Assembly (NCBI GenBank): GCA_964544635.1
Contig: CAZJCK010000035.1
Location: 1 to 35,093, forward strand
Reading direction: 5' to 3'
Origin: CAZJCK01 sp964544635
GTDB taxonomy: Bacteria > Zixibacteria > MSB-5A5 > GN15 > FEB-12
Length of the DNA: 35,093 bases
Shown here: in pieces, positions 1-7,738 of the stretch
Position numbering within the stretch: position 1 is the stretch's first letter
How the letters are laid out: each line of letters begins with the position of its first letter
Notes under the pieces: generated by a model
The model's input: the letters and a program-made list of their open reading frames with translations, nothing else
Told to the model about the DNA's origin: nothing
The model's database searches: none
Made by a program: the position numbers and the translations under genes

Positions 1-1319
1 GCCGTACCATACGTGAAGTCGCTGCCACTGGTGGCAGTAAATGTGCCCACCCCCTGGGCGCACAGCTCCGGCTTGATGCGACCGTCCGCCGTCGGACCCC
101 GCGACGAAAAGCTGGCGATATCGCCGGCTGCCGTTACTGCTCCCACCGAAATAATGTCAAACGCATCGGCCGGCGCGCCCATCGATGTTGGTGATGGACC
201 ACTGTTACCAATCGAGTTGCAGGCCACGATACCGAGCGCCGCCGCCGTGTTGGCCGCCAGGGTAATGGGAGCCGTCAAGCCGTCGTAATCTGCCGCCGTG
301 TACCAGTCGGAGTATGATAGCGACGTCGTCGTTACGTCCGCCCCCAGCGAATCAGCCCATTCCAGGGCAGCAATCCAGTTATCTTCTTCGACGAGTGTCT
401 CCGAGCGAATATCTTCGGTCTTGGCTAAAAGGAAATTGGCACGGAAGGCCGGGCCGTACAACGTGCCATCCTTCTCACCCCCAACGGCGCCCCATATCAG
501 GGTGCCGTGGTTCCAGGCACCGCCCTGATCGATCCCCGGCTCATTGGCGGTGTTGCCGTCGTTGAAGACAAAGTCGTACTCACCCAGAAAGCGGCCGTCG
601 CTGAAATGCCGGGCGAACGCCTCGTGTGACTTGCGAAAGCCGGTATCCATCATGCATATCGTCACCCCTTCACCCTGCAGCCCCTGTTCGTGGGCCGCCG
701 GCACCCCGATCATCGACAGGGCATTGAACGACGAGCCGTAGTTCAGCACATCCGGCTGCATCGACACCTCCGGCACGAAGTCCGGTCGCTGGGGCGAAAA
801 CTCAATCGGCTCCCGGCGAAACGTTGCCAGCGGACGGATCTCGCGCACGAACGGCAGGGCGGCGATGTCGTCAAGACGGTCTGTCGGTATCTTCGCCGAC
901 ATGCCGTTCAGCCACCTGGTCGTACGCCGCAGTTCTGCCCCGGCCGCGATCACCTGGTCGACATATGATTGATTAACCGGCAGATCGACAAACAAGACCT
1001 CGTCGGCGCCGGTTTTGGCGCGCCGCGCCATCGCCTTCTCCGGGATGCTTACCGCGGCTGCTCGACTGTCAAACTGGCCTTTGCTCGCCAGCCCCTTGTC
1101 AGTGAAGAAGACCCATACGCTGGCGGTGTCGCCGTCCCGCTCACTCAAGAACGATCGCGCCCCCGCCGCCAGGACGGGATTGCTCTTGTCGAGAGTTACG
1201 GCATCGGCCGTGACAAAAGACGTGCCCGGCTCCGCCGCGACAAGTGTCGCCCCCGACACAACACAAAGCAGGCAGACAGCACTGAACAGCATGCAGCTTG
1301 ACAGACGATATGTGGACAT
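1..1319 (-). CDS. Secreted subtilisin-like serine protease (S8), 3' end cut by window edge
   Basis: This is a secreted endopeptidase of the subtilase family; 439 codons are visible. The ATG at 1319 follows a GGAGG ribosome site (1329-1333). Residues 1-30 are a signal peptide ending near TLVAAE. Residues about 65-170 look like a propeptide region. The catalytic domain begins near 215: the Asp lies in CMMDTGF (D225), the His in WNHGT (H271) and the oxyanion Asn in GNSGP (N372). The GTS motif carrying the catalytic Ser is expected just beyond position 1, so activity cannot be confirmed here. It is transcribed away from the pseudopilin gene. The substrate is unknown; extracellular or periplasmic protein degradation is the family role. 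A C-terminal sorting domain may lie outside the window. Confidence 0.9.
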   Translation of the reverse strand, partial: MSTYRLSSCMLFSAVCLLCVVSGATLVAAEPGTSFVTADAVTLDKSNPVLAAGARSFLSERDGDTASVWVFFTDKGLASKGQFDSRAAAVSIPEKAMARRAKTGADEVLFVDLPVNQSYVDQVIAAGAELRRTTRWLNGMSAKIPTDRLDDIAALPFVREIRPLATFRREPIEFSPQRPDFVPEVSMQPDVLNYGSSFNALSMIGVPAAHEQGLQGEGVTICMMDTGFRKSHEAFARHFSDGRFLGEYDFVFNDGNTANEPGIDQGGAWNHGTLIWGAVGGEKDGTLYGPAFRANFLLAKTEDIRSETLVEEDNWIAALEWADSLGADVTTTSLSYSDWYTAADYDGLTAPITLAANTAAALGIVACNSIGNSGPSPTSMGAPADAFDIISVGAVTAAGDIASFSSRGPTADGRIKPELCAQGVGTFTATSGSDFTYGT

Positions 1320-1485
1320 TTGAAAGGAACCTCCAGGTTTGCTCTTCTCATCGGCCGATTGGGCAGGTATTTCTACCAGGTAGACGGTGGACCGGCGCCG
1401 ATTTTCTAATCCGAAAGAACAATCTAATACAAATTTGCCCGATCGCCATTGATATGGGAATTTTCCCACACTTTCGTTGAGTGCT

Positions 1486-1509
1486 CACACCGGCGCCGGC
1501 GCCGGTGTG
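1486..1509. repeat. 24-base perfect palindrome
   Basis: The two 12-base halves (CACACCGGCGCC and its exact reverse complement) abut with no spacer. There is no T-run on either side, so it is not an intrinsic terminator. Its place between divergent genes suits a protein-binding operator, but no regulator is identified. Confidence 0.6.
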
Positions 1510-1593
1510 GCCATTCTTGAGTTACTGTAAGCTGTTGTTTTCTAATCGTTTGGGGAGGCTTTCGGCGGTCCGGGGGAGCCTTAAACCGGCGCA

Positions 1594-1609
1594 GGGCACA
1601 GTCTATGCT
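1594..1609 (+). promoter_or_regulatory. Candidate sigma-54 (RpoN) promoter for the pseudopilin gene
   Basis: GGGCACA, four bases, then ATGCT resembles the -24/-12 consensus TGGCACG-N4-TTGCW. The GG (1595-1596) and GC (1607-1608) have exactly the required 12-base offset. Predicted transcription would begin near 1620, about 75 bases before the chosen start. Pilin genes are often RpoN/PilR-dependent in other bacteria, which makes this plausible but not proven. Confidence 0.4.
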
Positions 1610-1694
1610 TGGTACTACTGCGAATTGTCGGATGAAGCCCCCAGATCGGGGGACAACCAGACTGAATCGCAACTATATGCTGTCAGGATACCTT

Positions 1695-2204
1695 ATGAAG
1701 AAGTTTCGACTCAAATCGCAGCACGGTATCACCCTGATCGAACTGATGTCAGCGGTGGTCATCGTCGGTATCGTTGCGGCCATGGCCGCGCCCAGAATGG
1801 GCATCGCCTATGAGCGGATGCAACTCCGCAGCAAGAACAAGGAGATCATTTCCACGTTTAAGGTCGCCCGATCCCAGGCGATCACCGACAAGCTGCCGCA
1901 CGGCCTGAAGATTGACGGTAACGACCGAACCATCACCTACTTCCAGGACCTGATTAACCCCGGGTCGATGACTTTTGAAAGCGGCGATTCGGTCATCAGC
2001 ATCGATACTCTGCCGTCGATGTTCAACTACCTGGCCACTGATTGCGCTAACAGCACGATTATTTTTGAGCCGAACGGTTCGGCCAGTTTTTCAGGTGGCG
2101 GTAATGTCGATGTCATGGGGTATGCCGATCATGCTGTAAGTATTATGAATCTCAATGTGTTAGGCTCGACCGGGAAGGTCCAGGAAACGACCTATTATTA
2201 CTAA
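1695..2204 (+). CDS. Type IV pilin-like pseudopilin, GspH/FimT type
   Basis: This 169-residue protein has a class III prepilin leader: a short basic N-terminus, Gly at residue 11 followed by ITLIE (Glu at +5 of the mature protein), and a hydrophobic helix VVIVGIVAAMAAP. After processing by prepilin peptidase it should be methylated and assembled as a minor pilin or pseudopilin. The stretch KVARSQAITDKL matches the GspH/FimT pattern after the N-terminal helix, followed by a beta-rich C-terminal half. The ATG at 1695 is preferred over ATG 1677 because AGGA (1685-1688) lies 6 bases upstream. It sits just before the pilM-Q cluster but is separated from it by a terminator, so it is probably a separate unit. 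Confidence 0.85.
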   Translation: MKKFRLKSQHGITLIELMSAVVIVGIVAAMAAPRMGIAYERMQLRSKNKEIISTFKVARSQAITDKLPHGLKIDGNDRTITYFQDLINPGSMTFESGDSVISIDTLPSMFNYLATDCANSTIIFEPNGSASFSGGGNVDVMGYADHAVSIMNLNVLGSTGKVQETTYYY

Positions 2205-2226
2205 AAGTATCCTAAATCCCCCCCGA

Positions 2227-2257
2227 ACGCCTTCGCCCTTCTGGCGAGGGCGTTTTT
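2227..2257 (+). terminator. Rho-independent terminator after the pseudopilin gene
   Basis: An 11-base stem (2227-2237 with 2243-2253, one G-T pair) encloses the loop CTTCT and runs into T5. It lies 22 bases after the stop codon. Confidence 0.85.
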
Positions 2258-2481
2258 CTATTGTGCACAAATTCCCTAAGTATCCGGACCCTCGTCGCCG
2301 ACAATAGCAGAGTAACCACGGATCGGCCCGCCAAAAGCGTGCCCAAACAGTATCGAGCAGTACCGGCACAAAGTGCAATTTTTGATAAACCGTGTTAAAT
2401 CGGGATCAGATCTGCCGATACAACCAGAAGACTATATAGAGTAGAAAAAAATCTGGCACATCTTATACGGAAGAGCTGCAG

Positions 2482-3534
2482 ATGTTGTTTTCCAACAGAA
2501 GCAAAACCACGGTAGGTCTTGATGTCGGGGCTAATTCGGTCAAGCTGGTCAAACTCGACCACACCAAGGCCGGTTTTTCAGTGTCCGCCATCGGCGTGCG
2601 CGAACTTCCTCCCGAAGTCGTCGTCGCCGACGAAATCCGCGACCGCGACGCCCTGATCTTCAATATCCAGTCGCTCATCGATCAGACTGACCCGAAGATC
2701 AAGGATGTCGTTGTGTCGATCTCCGGACACGGTGTGATAACCGACCGCTTTACCATCGACAAAAAGACCGGTACCGAGGCAGAGCAGGCGATCCTGTTCG
2801 AAACCGAACAGCGCGCCCCGTTTGACGTCGACGACGTCAACCTCGATTACCACGTCATTAACACTGACGATGAAGCGAACAAGATGGACGTGTTGCTGGT
2901 CGCGGCCCGCAAGGAGTATCTCGACCAGTACCTGTCGATGATCGAAGACGCCGGTCTCAAGCCGGTGGTGGTCGACGACGACGCCCTCGCTATCTACAAC
3001 GCCTACGAGTACAACTACGAAATGGACCCGACCCGCACGACCGCCCTGGTCAACATCGGGCACGACGTTACCAACGTCACCTACATCGTCGAGGGACGGT
3101 ACCATTCGACGCGCGACGTTTCGGCCGGCACCCGCGAGGTATACAACGCCATCCAGAAGGAATTCCGTCTCAATCCCGAGTTGACCAACAAGGCGATCAA
3201 AGGGGATATGACCGATTCGATCGACCAGGACATGCTCAAGGCGACGATCATTTCGTCGACCGACGAGATCATCTCCGGCATCGAGCTGGCTTTCTCCTAC
3301 TTCAAGTCGCAGGCCAAGCGCGACAATGTCGACTGGATCGTCCTCTCGGGCGGCGGAGCCCTCATTCCATACATTCCTGAGTTCCTCCAGTCCAAACTGG
3401 GCGTACCCCTGGAAATTGCCAACCCGCTGCGCAACATCGACTACGATCCCGAACTGTTCCAGTACCTGCAGCCGGAAAAAGTTGCGCCCCTGTTGGCTGT
3501 TTCCGTCGGCCTGGCGATGCGAAAGGCAAGGTGA
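2482..3534 (+). CDS. pilM: Type IV pilus assembly ATPase-like protein PilM
   Basis: This 350-residue protein is the cytoplasmic, actin/FtsA-fold component of the pilus alignment complex and binds the N-terminal tail of PilN. The nucleotide-binding phosphate-1 motif VGLDVGANSVKLVKL lies at residues 11-25, VNIGHDVTNVTYIV carries the second phosphate loop and LSGGGALIPYIPEFL the adenosine motif. Length and layout match PilM. A GGAAG box precedes the ATG by about 8 bases. It opens a co-directional cluster with pilN (6 bases downstream), pilO, the AMIN-PilP fusion and pilQ, which supports the call strongly. No clear promoter could be fixed in the 220 bases upstream. Confidence 0.93.
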   Translation: MLFSNRSKTTVGLDVGANSVKLVKLDHTKAGFSVSAIGVRELPPEVVVADEIRDRDALIFNIQSLIDQTDPKIKDVVVSISGHGVITDRFTIDKKTGTEAEQAILFETEQRAPFDVDDVNLDYHVINTDDEANKMDVLLVAARKEYLDQYLSMIEDAGLKPVVVDDDALAIYNAYEYNYEMDPTRTTALVNIGHDVTNVTYIVEGRYHSTRDVSAGTREVYNAIQKEFRLNPELTNKAIKGDMTDSIDQDMLKATIISSTDEIISGIELAFSYFKSQAKRDNVDWIVLSGGGALIPYIPEFLQSKLGVPLEIANPLRNIDYDPELFQYLQPEKVAPLLAVSVGLAMRKAR

Positions 3535-3540
3535 TGAGCC

Positions 3541-4284
3541 ATGATAGAAATTAATCTACTTCCCAAGCATTACCGCCAGCGGACGCTCAATCTGAGCTTT
3601 GGCAAATCCGGCCTCTATATCGTGGCCGGCGCTGCCGCCGTCGTCGTCGTGCTCCTGGGGATCACCTTTTACCAGATGAGCCAGCTGGCCGAACTCGACG
3701 AGAACATCCAGCGCGCCAGGCAGCGCGCCCAGATGCTCAAAGACGATATACGGCTGGTCGACGGTCTGCTCGACGTGAAACAGAAGATTACTGATCGCGT
3801 CGCCGCCGTCGAACGCCTCGATGCGCATCGCTCGTCGTGGGTACGCATCCTCGAGGATATCGCCCGCACCGTGCCGCAGTTCGTCTGGCTCGGCCACATG
3901 TCGGAGAAGGCCGGCGCCACGGCCGCCAACAAGTCCGGCGACAACCAGGCCAACAAGAGCGGCCAGAACGCCAATGCCCAGGCGTCACAGCCACCCAAGG
4001 CCGAGGACAATGTTCGCAGCGTCGAATTCGAAGGCTACGCCTTCAGTCTCAACGCCCTGGCCAAACTGATGATTAATATGATGAACAGCGATTACTTCGA
4101 TGAGGTCGAACTGGTCTCGTCGGACGAAGTCGCCTTTGACGATAGCAAGGCATACAATTTCGTCGTTACCTGCAATCTGCATTACCTGTCCGACGAAGAC
4201 CTGCGCAAACTGGTGGCGCAGGCGGAAGGCACCAGTGCCACCGATGCCAAGCCGAACACCACGAGTCACCGGAGCCTCAACTAG
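3541..4284 (+). CDS. pilN: Type IV pilus assembly protein PilN with a low-complexity insert
   Basis: This 247-residue inner-membrane protein starts with the PilN signature IEINLLP, which contacts PilM in the cytoplasm. One membrane helix follows (about residues 25-45), then a periplasmic coiled coil (about 48-95) and a ferredoxin-like domain that pairs with PilO. Residues about 122-157 form an Asn/Lys/Ser/Gln/Ala-rich stretch, including the repeated ANKSG, inserted within the periplasmic domain; this is unusual and probably disordered. The gene begins 6 bases after pilM and is followed 15 bases later by pilO, so translation is probably coupled. Family assignment is firm from sequence and position. 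Confidence 0.92.
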   Translation: MIEINLLPKHYRQRTLNLSFGKSGLYIVAGAAAVVVVLLGITFYQMSQLAELDENIQRARQRAQMLKDDIRLVDGLLDVKQKITDRVAAVERLDAHRSSWVRILEDIARTVPQFVWLGHMSEKAGATAANKSGDNQANKSGQNANAQASQPPKAEDNVRSVEFEGYAFSLNALAKLMINMMNSDYFDEVELVSSDEVAFDDSKAYNFVVTCNLHYLSDEDLRKLVAQAEGTSATDAKPNTTSHRSLN

Positions 4285-4299
4285 GATTGTGAGTGAATC

Positions 4300-4920
4300 A
4301 TGGATTTGAAGGATTCCAAAACACAAAAACTCGTCCTGGGGGGATTGGCCTTCTTGATCGTGGTCTACTTCTGGTACTCGCGGCTGTTTGCGCCGTATTC
4401 CGACCAGTTGGAAGTGAAAGAAACGGAATTCGAAACGATCACGACCAACCTCAAGACCGTCGAGCTGAAAGCCAAATCGCTTGATGCGCTCAAAATGGAG
4501 TACGAGCAACTGGTCGACCGGTACAATGAGATCGAGTCGCTCCTGCCCGAGGAAAAACGGATACCCAACTTCCTTGCGCAGCTGCACAACGCCTCATCCC
4601 AGACCGGTACCAAGATCAAGCGATTGCACCCTCAGCCGATCAAGTCCGAAAGCTTCTATAATGTAGTGTCGTTCGAGGTCGAACTCACCGGCACCTACCA
4701 TGACTTCGGCCGCTTCATCAGCTACGTCGCCAACTTCCCGTTCATCACCAACGTTTCCGACGTTGAGATTACGGCGCAGAAACTGGCGATCAGCAAGTCG
4801 GCGGCCCAGGTCGAGAAGCTGGAAGACCTGTCCAAACGCAAAGAAACGGTCACCGCCAAGTTTATGCTGTCGACCTACTTTGTGAAAGCAAGCGAACACT
4901 TAGCCGAGATCACACTGTAG
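4300..4920 (+). CDS. pilO: Type IV pilus assembly protein PilO
   Basis: This 206-residue bitopic inner-membrane protein is the partner of PilN in the periplasmic alignment complex. A short cytoplasmic N-terminus is followed by a membrane helix at residues 11-28. A coiled coil spans roughly 35-85 (it includes LPEEKRIPNFLAQLHN). The C-terminal ferredoxin-like fold contains VSFEVELTGTYHDFGRFISY, the most conserved part of PilO. Size is typical. It lies between pilN and the AMIN-PilP gene, whose start follows 14 bases after the stop with a GGAGG box in the gap. Confidence 0.92.
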   Translation: MDLKDSKTQKLVLGGLAFLIVVYFWYSRLFAPYSDQLEVKETEFETITTNLKTVELKAKSLDALKMEYEQLVDRYNEIESLLPEEKRIPNFLAQLHNASSQTGTKIKRLHPQPIKSESFYNVVSFEVELTGTYHDFGRFISYVANFPFITNVSDVEITAQKLAISKSAAQVEKLEDLSKRKETVTAKFMLSTYFVKASEHLAEITL

Positions 4921-4934
4921 GAGGTGAGGCAACG

Positions 4935-6260
4935 ATGTTACGAACAGTACTCAGTTTAATCGTAATCGCCGTCCTCGCCGCTCCGTCGGCTTTCTCCGCC
5001 GGTGTGACAGGCATTCAACTCGATTACGAGAACAGCAATACGGTGGCGACCATCCAGGTCAGCGGGCCGGTGCAGGTGGCGCACCAGACGGTCGAGGCAA
5101 AGGACGGCAAGCCGTTCCGCGTCATCGTCGACCTCGTCGCCTCGGTCCATCAGCTCGGCGCCATGTCGTTCGGCGACCTGCCGCCCTGCCCAATCCAGAC
5201 GATCCGGACCAGCCAGTACTCGGTTGACCCGGAGCGGGTGGTGCGCATCGTCTTCGATATGAACGGCGAGACGATCTATCGTGTCGACGCCGCCGGCAAC
5301 CAGGTCAAGGTGTTCTTCCCCGATCCGTCGGGCAAGCCTTTCACCACCTGGACGAGCCGCACGCATGTACCGGCCAAACCGGCAGCGCCGGCTCAGGCTA
5401 AACCGGCCACGGTGGCCCGGGCGGAGCAGCCGAAGGCTGAGAAGCCAAACGCCGCCGGTACGAACAAGAAGATCGAGCAGGATCGCCAGGCCTCGTTGAC
5501 GGCTGCCGACCCGGCGCCAAAGCAGGCCGCCAAGCCAAAGGCCGAACCTCAGGCTCAGCCAAAGGTAGCAGCCGCGCCGCAGCCGCAGACAACGAAGTCG
5601 GCCACGGTGCAACTGAAGCCTGGTCAGGTGTATGGGCCGACGGCTCATCCGGAGGTGCTTGCCGAAGTGCGCAAGGAGGAAGCGCGCAAACAGGCCGAGG
5701 CCGCCCGCTATGCCGAATTGGCTAAGGCCCAGGCAAAGACCACCGCTGCTCCCGAGAAGCCGCAGCCGACCCCGGCTCCGGCCCAGGTTCAGCCGAAACC
5801 GGCCGAACAGCCCAGGACTCTTGCCACCACTCAGCAGCCGGCCCCGAAGCAGGAACCGGATGCCCCGGAAACCTCGCGTTTCCGCCGCACCCCGGCTCGC
5901 TCCAAGCAGATTGCCGGCACCATGGTGGTCGAGTTCCCGAAGCGGCTGACCATTAAATACGGCGCCGGTCGGGACCGCGATCCGTTCGAAACGCTCATTA
6001 ACGATTCGAAGACATACGACGGCCCGGTGCACGAACGCGTGCCCAACGTCGAAGCGCTCCGGCTCGTGGGTGTCATCGAATCGCCGGATCCGGGTAACCG
6101 GGCATTGTTCCAGGACAAGGACGGCTATGGTTATATCCTGAAATCGGGCGACAAGGTCGAACGCGGCGTTGTCCTCCGGGTCGAAGCCGACCGAGTCTAC
6201 TTCCAGATATTTGAATACGGCTGGAGCCGAACGGTCGCGCTCCGCCTCGACTCTGAATAA
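4935..6260 (+). CDS. AMIN-domain/PilP fusion, periplasmic pilus lipo-independent linker protein
   Basis: This 441-residue protein has a signal peptide (residues 1-22), an AMIN domain (about 24-130; PFRVIVDL, VVRIVFDM and QVKVFFPD are its core strands), a Pro/Ala/Lys/Gln-rich linker of about 200 residues, and a PilP homology domain at about 344-441 (RDPFETL, LVGVIE, GYILKSGDKV). AMIN domains bind peptidoglycan; PilP connects PilN/PilO to the N0 domain of the secretin. The usual PilP is a lipoprotein without AMIN, but I see no lipobox Cys here. The linker is long enough to reach from the cell wall to the secretin. A GGAGG box at 4920-4924 fixes the start. It lies between pilO and pilQ, exactly where pilP is expected. 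Confidence 0.88.
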   Translation: MLRTVLSLIVIAVLAAPSAFSAGVTGIQLDYENSNTVATIQVSGPVQVAHQTVEAKDGKPFRVIVDLVASVHQLGAMSFGDLPPCPIQTIRTSQYSVDPERVVRIVFDMNGETIYRVDAAGNQVKVFFPDPSGKPFTTWTSRTHVPAKPAAPAQAKPATVARAEQPKAEKPNAAGTNKKIEQDRQASLTAADPAPKQAAKPKAEPQAQPKVAAAPQPQTTKSATVQLKPGQVYGPTAHPEVLAEVRKEEARKQAEAARYAELAKAQAKTTAAPEKPQPTPAPAQVQPKPAEQPRTLATTQQPAPKQEPDAPETSRFRRTPARSKQIAGTMVVEFPKRLTIKYGAGRDRDPFETLINDSKTYDGPVHERVPNVEALRLVGVIESPDPGNRALFQDKDGYGYILKSGDKVERGVVLRVEADRVYFQIFEYGWSRTVALRLDSE

Positions 6261-6282
6261 GTGAAAGGCAGGTAATACCAAG

Positions 6283-7575
6283 ATGTTGTGGAAAATCGGC
6301 AAACGACAGTTGCTCGCCCTGAGCCTGTTGGCACTGCTCGTCATACCCATGACGGCATTGGTCGCCAACGACAACGCCGGCACGCAGGAGCCGATTGAAA
6401 ACCTGCAGTTTCAGTCGGCCGACATTCGCTCGGTGCTGACCTTCCTGGCTGATTATGGCGGCGTCAATGTCGTCATCGCCCCGGAAGTCGAGGGGACCGT
6501 GACCATCAAGCTCGCCGATGTCCAGTGGCGCTCCGCGATGGAGATCATCGCCCGGACCTACGGGCTGGAAATCGTCGATGAAGAGAGCGGGTACGTCCGC
6601 GTGCTCACCGCGGAAAACTTCCGCAAAGAGCAAAGCGAAATGGAAAAACACAAGAAAGAGCAGCGTGAGCTGGTCGAACTTGTGACACGGATTGTCAAGA
6701 TCGCCAATTCGGCCGCCGAGGATCTGGTCGCCGCCGTCGAATCGCTCCTGAGCGCTCGCGGTAAGGTCTCGGCCGACAAGCAGTCGAACTCGCTGATCAT
6801 TCAAGACGTACCGTCCAATATCCCGGTTGTCATTGATTTCATCTCACAACTCGACCAGCCGGCCCAGCAGATCAAAATCTCGACCCAGCTGCTCGAAATC
6901 TTCAACAGCGACCTTACCGAACTCGGTGTCGACTGGTCGGTCGAAGGTACCTACACTACCGAGTCCGGCCTCGCCTATCCGCAACGTGGCGAAGTCAACG
7001 CCGACAACGTGACCGACGCCATCGGTCGTTATTCCGTCACCGCCCTCCAGAAGGGCTGGTCGGCAACGGCGGTTGTCGAGGCCATTGTCAGGACGGGTAA
7101 GGGACGTATCGTGGCACACCCCGAGATCACCACCGTTGATAACCGGGAAGCCAAGATCCAGATGGGGCAGAAGGTGCCGATCAAGAAGTTCGACGAAGCC
7201 GGTAACGTCGTCATCGAATTCGAAGAAGTCGGTACCATCCTGCGGGTTACCCCGCACATCACCGCCGAAAATCGGATCCTCATGCACCTGATCCCGGAGC
7301 GGTCAACCTACGAGTTCGATCCGAACGGTGTTATCATTAACACCAGCAACGCCGAGACCAACGTGATCGTCAACAACGGCCAGACTGCCGTCATCGGTGG
7401 CCTGACCACCGAGGACGAAGTCGACACCGAGGTCGGCGTGCCGATCCTCAAGGATATCCCGCTGCTCGGCCGGCTGTTCAAGTACACCAATTCGCGTACG
7501 GAAACGCGCGATCTGGTGATCTTCGTGACGCCGACGGTGGTCGAGGAGAAACTTGCCCAGACCGACACCCCGTAA
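6283..7575 (+). CDS. pilQ: Type IV pilus secretin PilQ, short form without AMIN domains
   Basis: This 430-residue outer-membrane secretin forms the pore for the pilus. Residues 1-28 are a signal peptide. A secretin/TonB short N-terminal (N0) domain lies at about 37-105, and a NolW-type N1 domain at about 130-197 (KVSADKQSNSLIIQDVP). The secretin core runs from about 200 to 422 and holds the signature VGVPILKDIPLLGRLFK. Many PilQ proteins exceed 600 residues and carry AMIN domains before N0; none is present here. The upstream gene supplies the AMIN module instead. The gene is the last of the pil cluster and is followed by a strong terminator. Confidence 0.93.
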   Translation: MLWKIGKRQLLALSLLALLVIPMTALVANDNAGTQEPIENLQFQSADIRSVLTFLADYGGVNVVIAPEVEGTVTIKLADVQWRSAMEIIARTYGLEIVDEESGYVRVLTAENFRKEQSEMEKHKKEQRELVELVTRIVKIANSAAEDLVAAVESLLSARGKVSADKQSNSLIIQDVPSNIPVVIDFISQLDQPAQQIKISTQLLEIFNSDLTELGVDWSVEGTYTTESGLAYPQRGEVNADNVTDAIGRYSVTALQKGWSATAVVEAIVRTGKGRIVAHPEITTVDNREAKIQMGQKVPIKKFDEAGNVVIEFEEVGTILRVTPHITAENRILMHLIPERSTYEFDPNGVIINTSNAETNVIVNNGQTAVIGGLTTEDEVDTEVGVPILKDIPLLGRLFKYTNSRTETRDLVIFVTPTVVEEKLAQTDTP

Positions 7576-7604
7576 TCCGGCTACCATGCATGTTGCGATA
7601 TTCA

Positions 7605-7638
7605 GGCCCGGCCATCAAATGATGGACGGGCCTTTTTT
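7605..7638 (+). terminator. Rho-independent terminator closing the pilM-pilQ cluster
   Basis: A 12-position stem (7605-7616 with 7621-7632, one G-A mismatch) encloses the loop AAAT and is followed by T6. It lies 29 bases after the pilQ stop. Confidence 0.88.
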
Positions 7639-7738
7639 GTCTCTAAAACTCCTCTGGATGTGGCCGATAATAACAGTAGAGCAGAGGTCTAAATTCAGAT
7701 TGAATAAACAGCAGTCTTCACAAAATACAGGAGTGATT

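Larger units (their letters stand above)
1320..1694. other. 375-base divergent intergenic region between the subtilase and pseudopilin genes
   Basis: No convincing gene is seen here. The region holds a 14-base inverted repeat with 6-base arms (TGGGAA/TTCCCA, 1455-1468), a 24-base perfect palindrome (1486-1509) and a sigma-54-like promoter (1594-1609). A sigma-70-like pair, TTGAGT 1517-1522 and TCTAAT 1541-1546 with an 18-base spacer, is also possible. It probably controls both divergent genes. Confidence 0.5.

Noticed and set aside
13..1323. Several short plus-strand open frames at the left edge
   Set aside because: The minus strand encodes a continuous subtilase with a signal peptide, Asp, His and Asn sites and a ribosome site; the plus-strand frames are shadows.
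2454..2468. TGGCAC followed by TATAC, like a sigma-54 promoter, before pilM
   Set aside because: The essential GC at -12 is AC here, and transcription would begin at the start codon, leaving out the ribosome site at 2470.
4956..6383. 475-residue open frame on the minus strand across the AMIN-PilP gene
   Set aside because: It is antisense to a clear pil gene, is Arg/Leu/Gly-rich low-complexity, has no family match and arises from GC-rich codon use.
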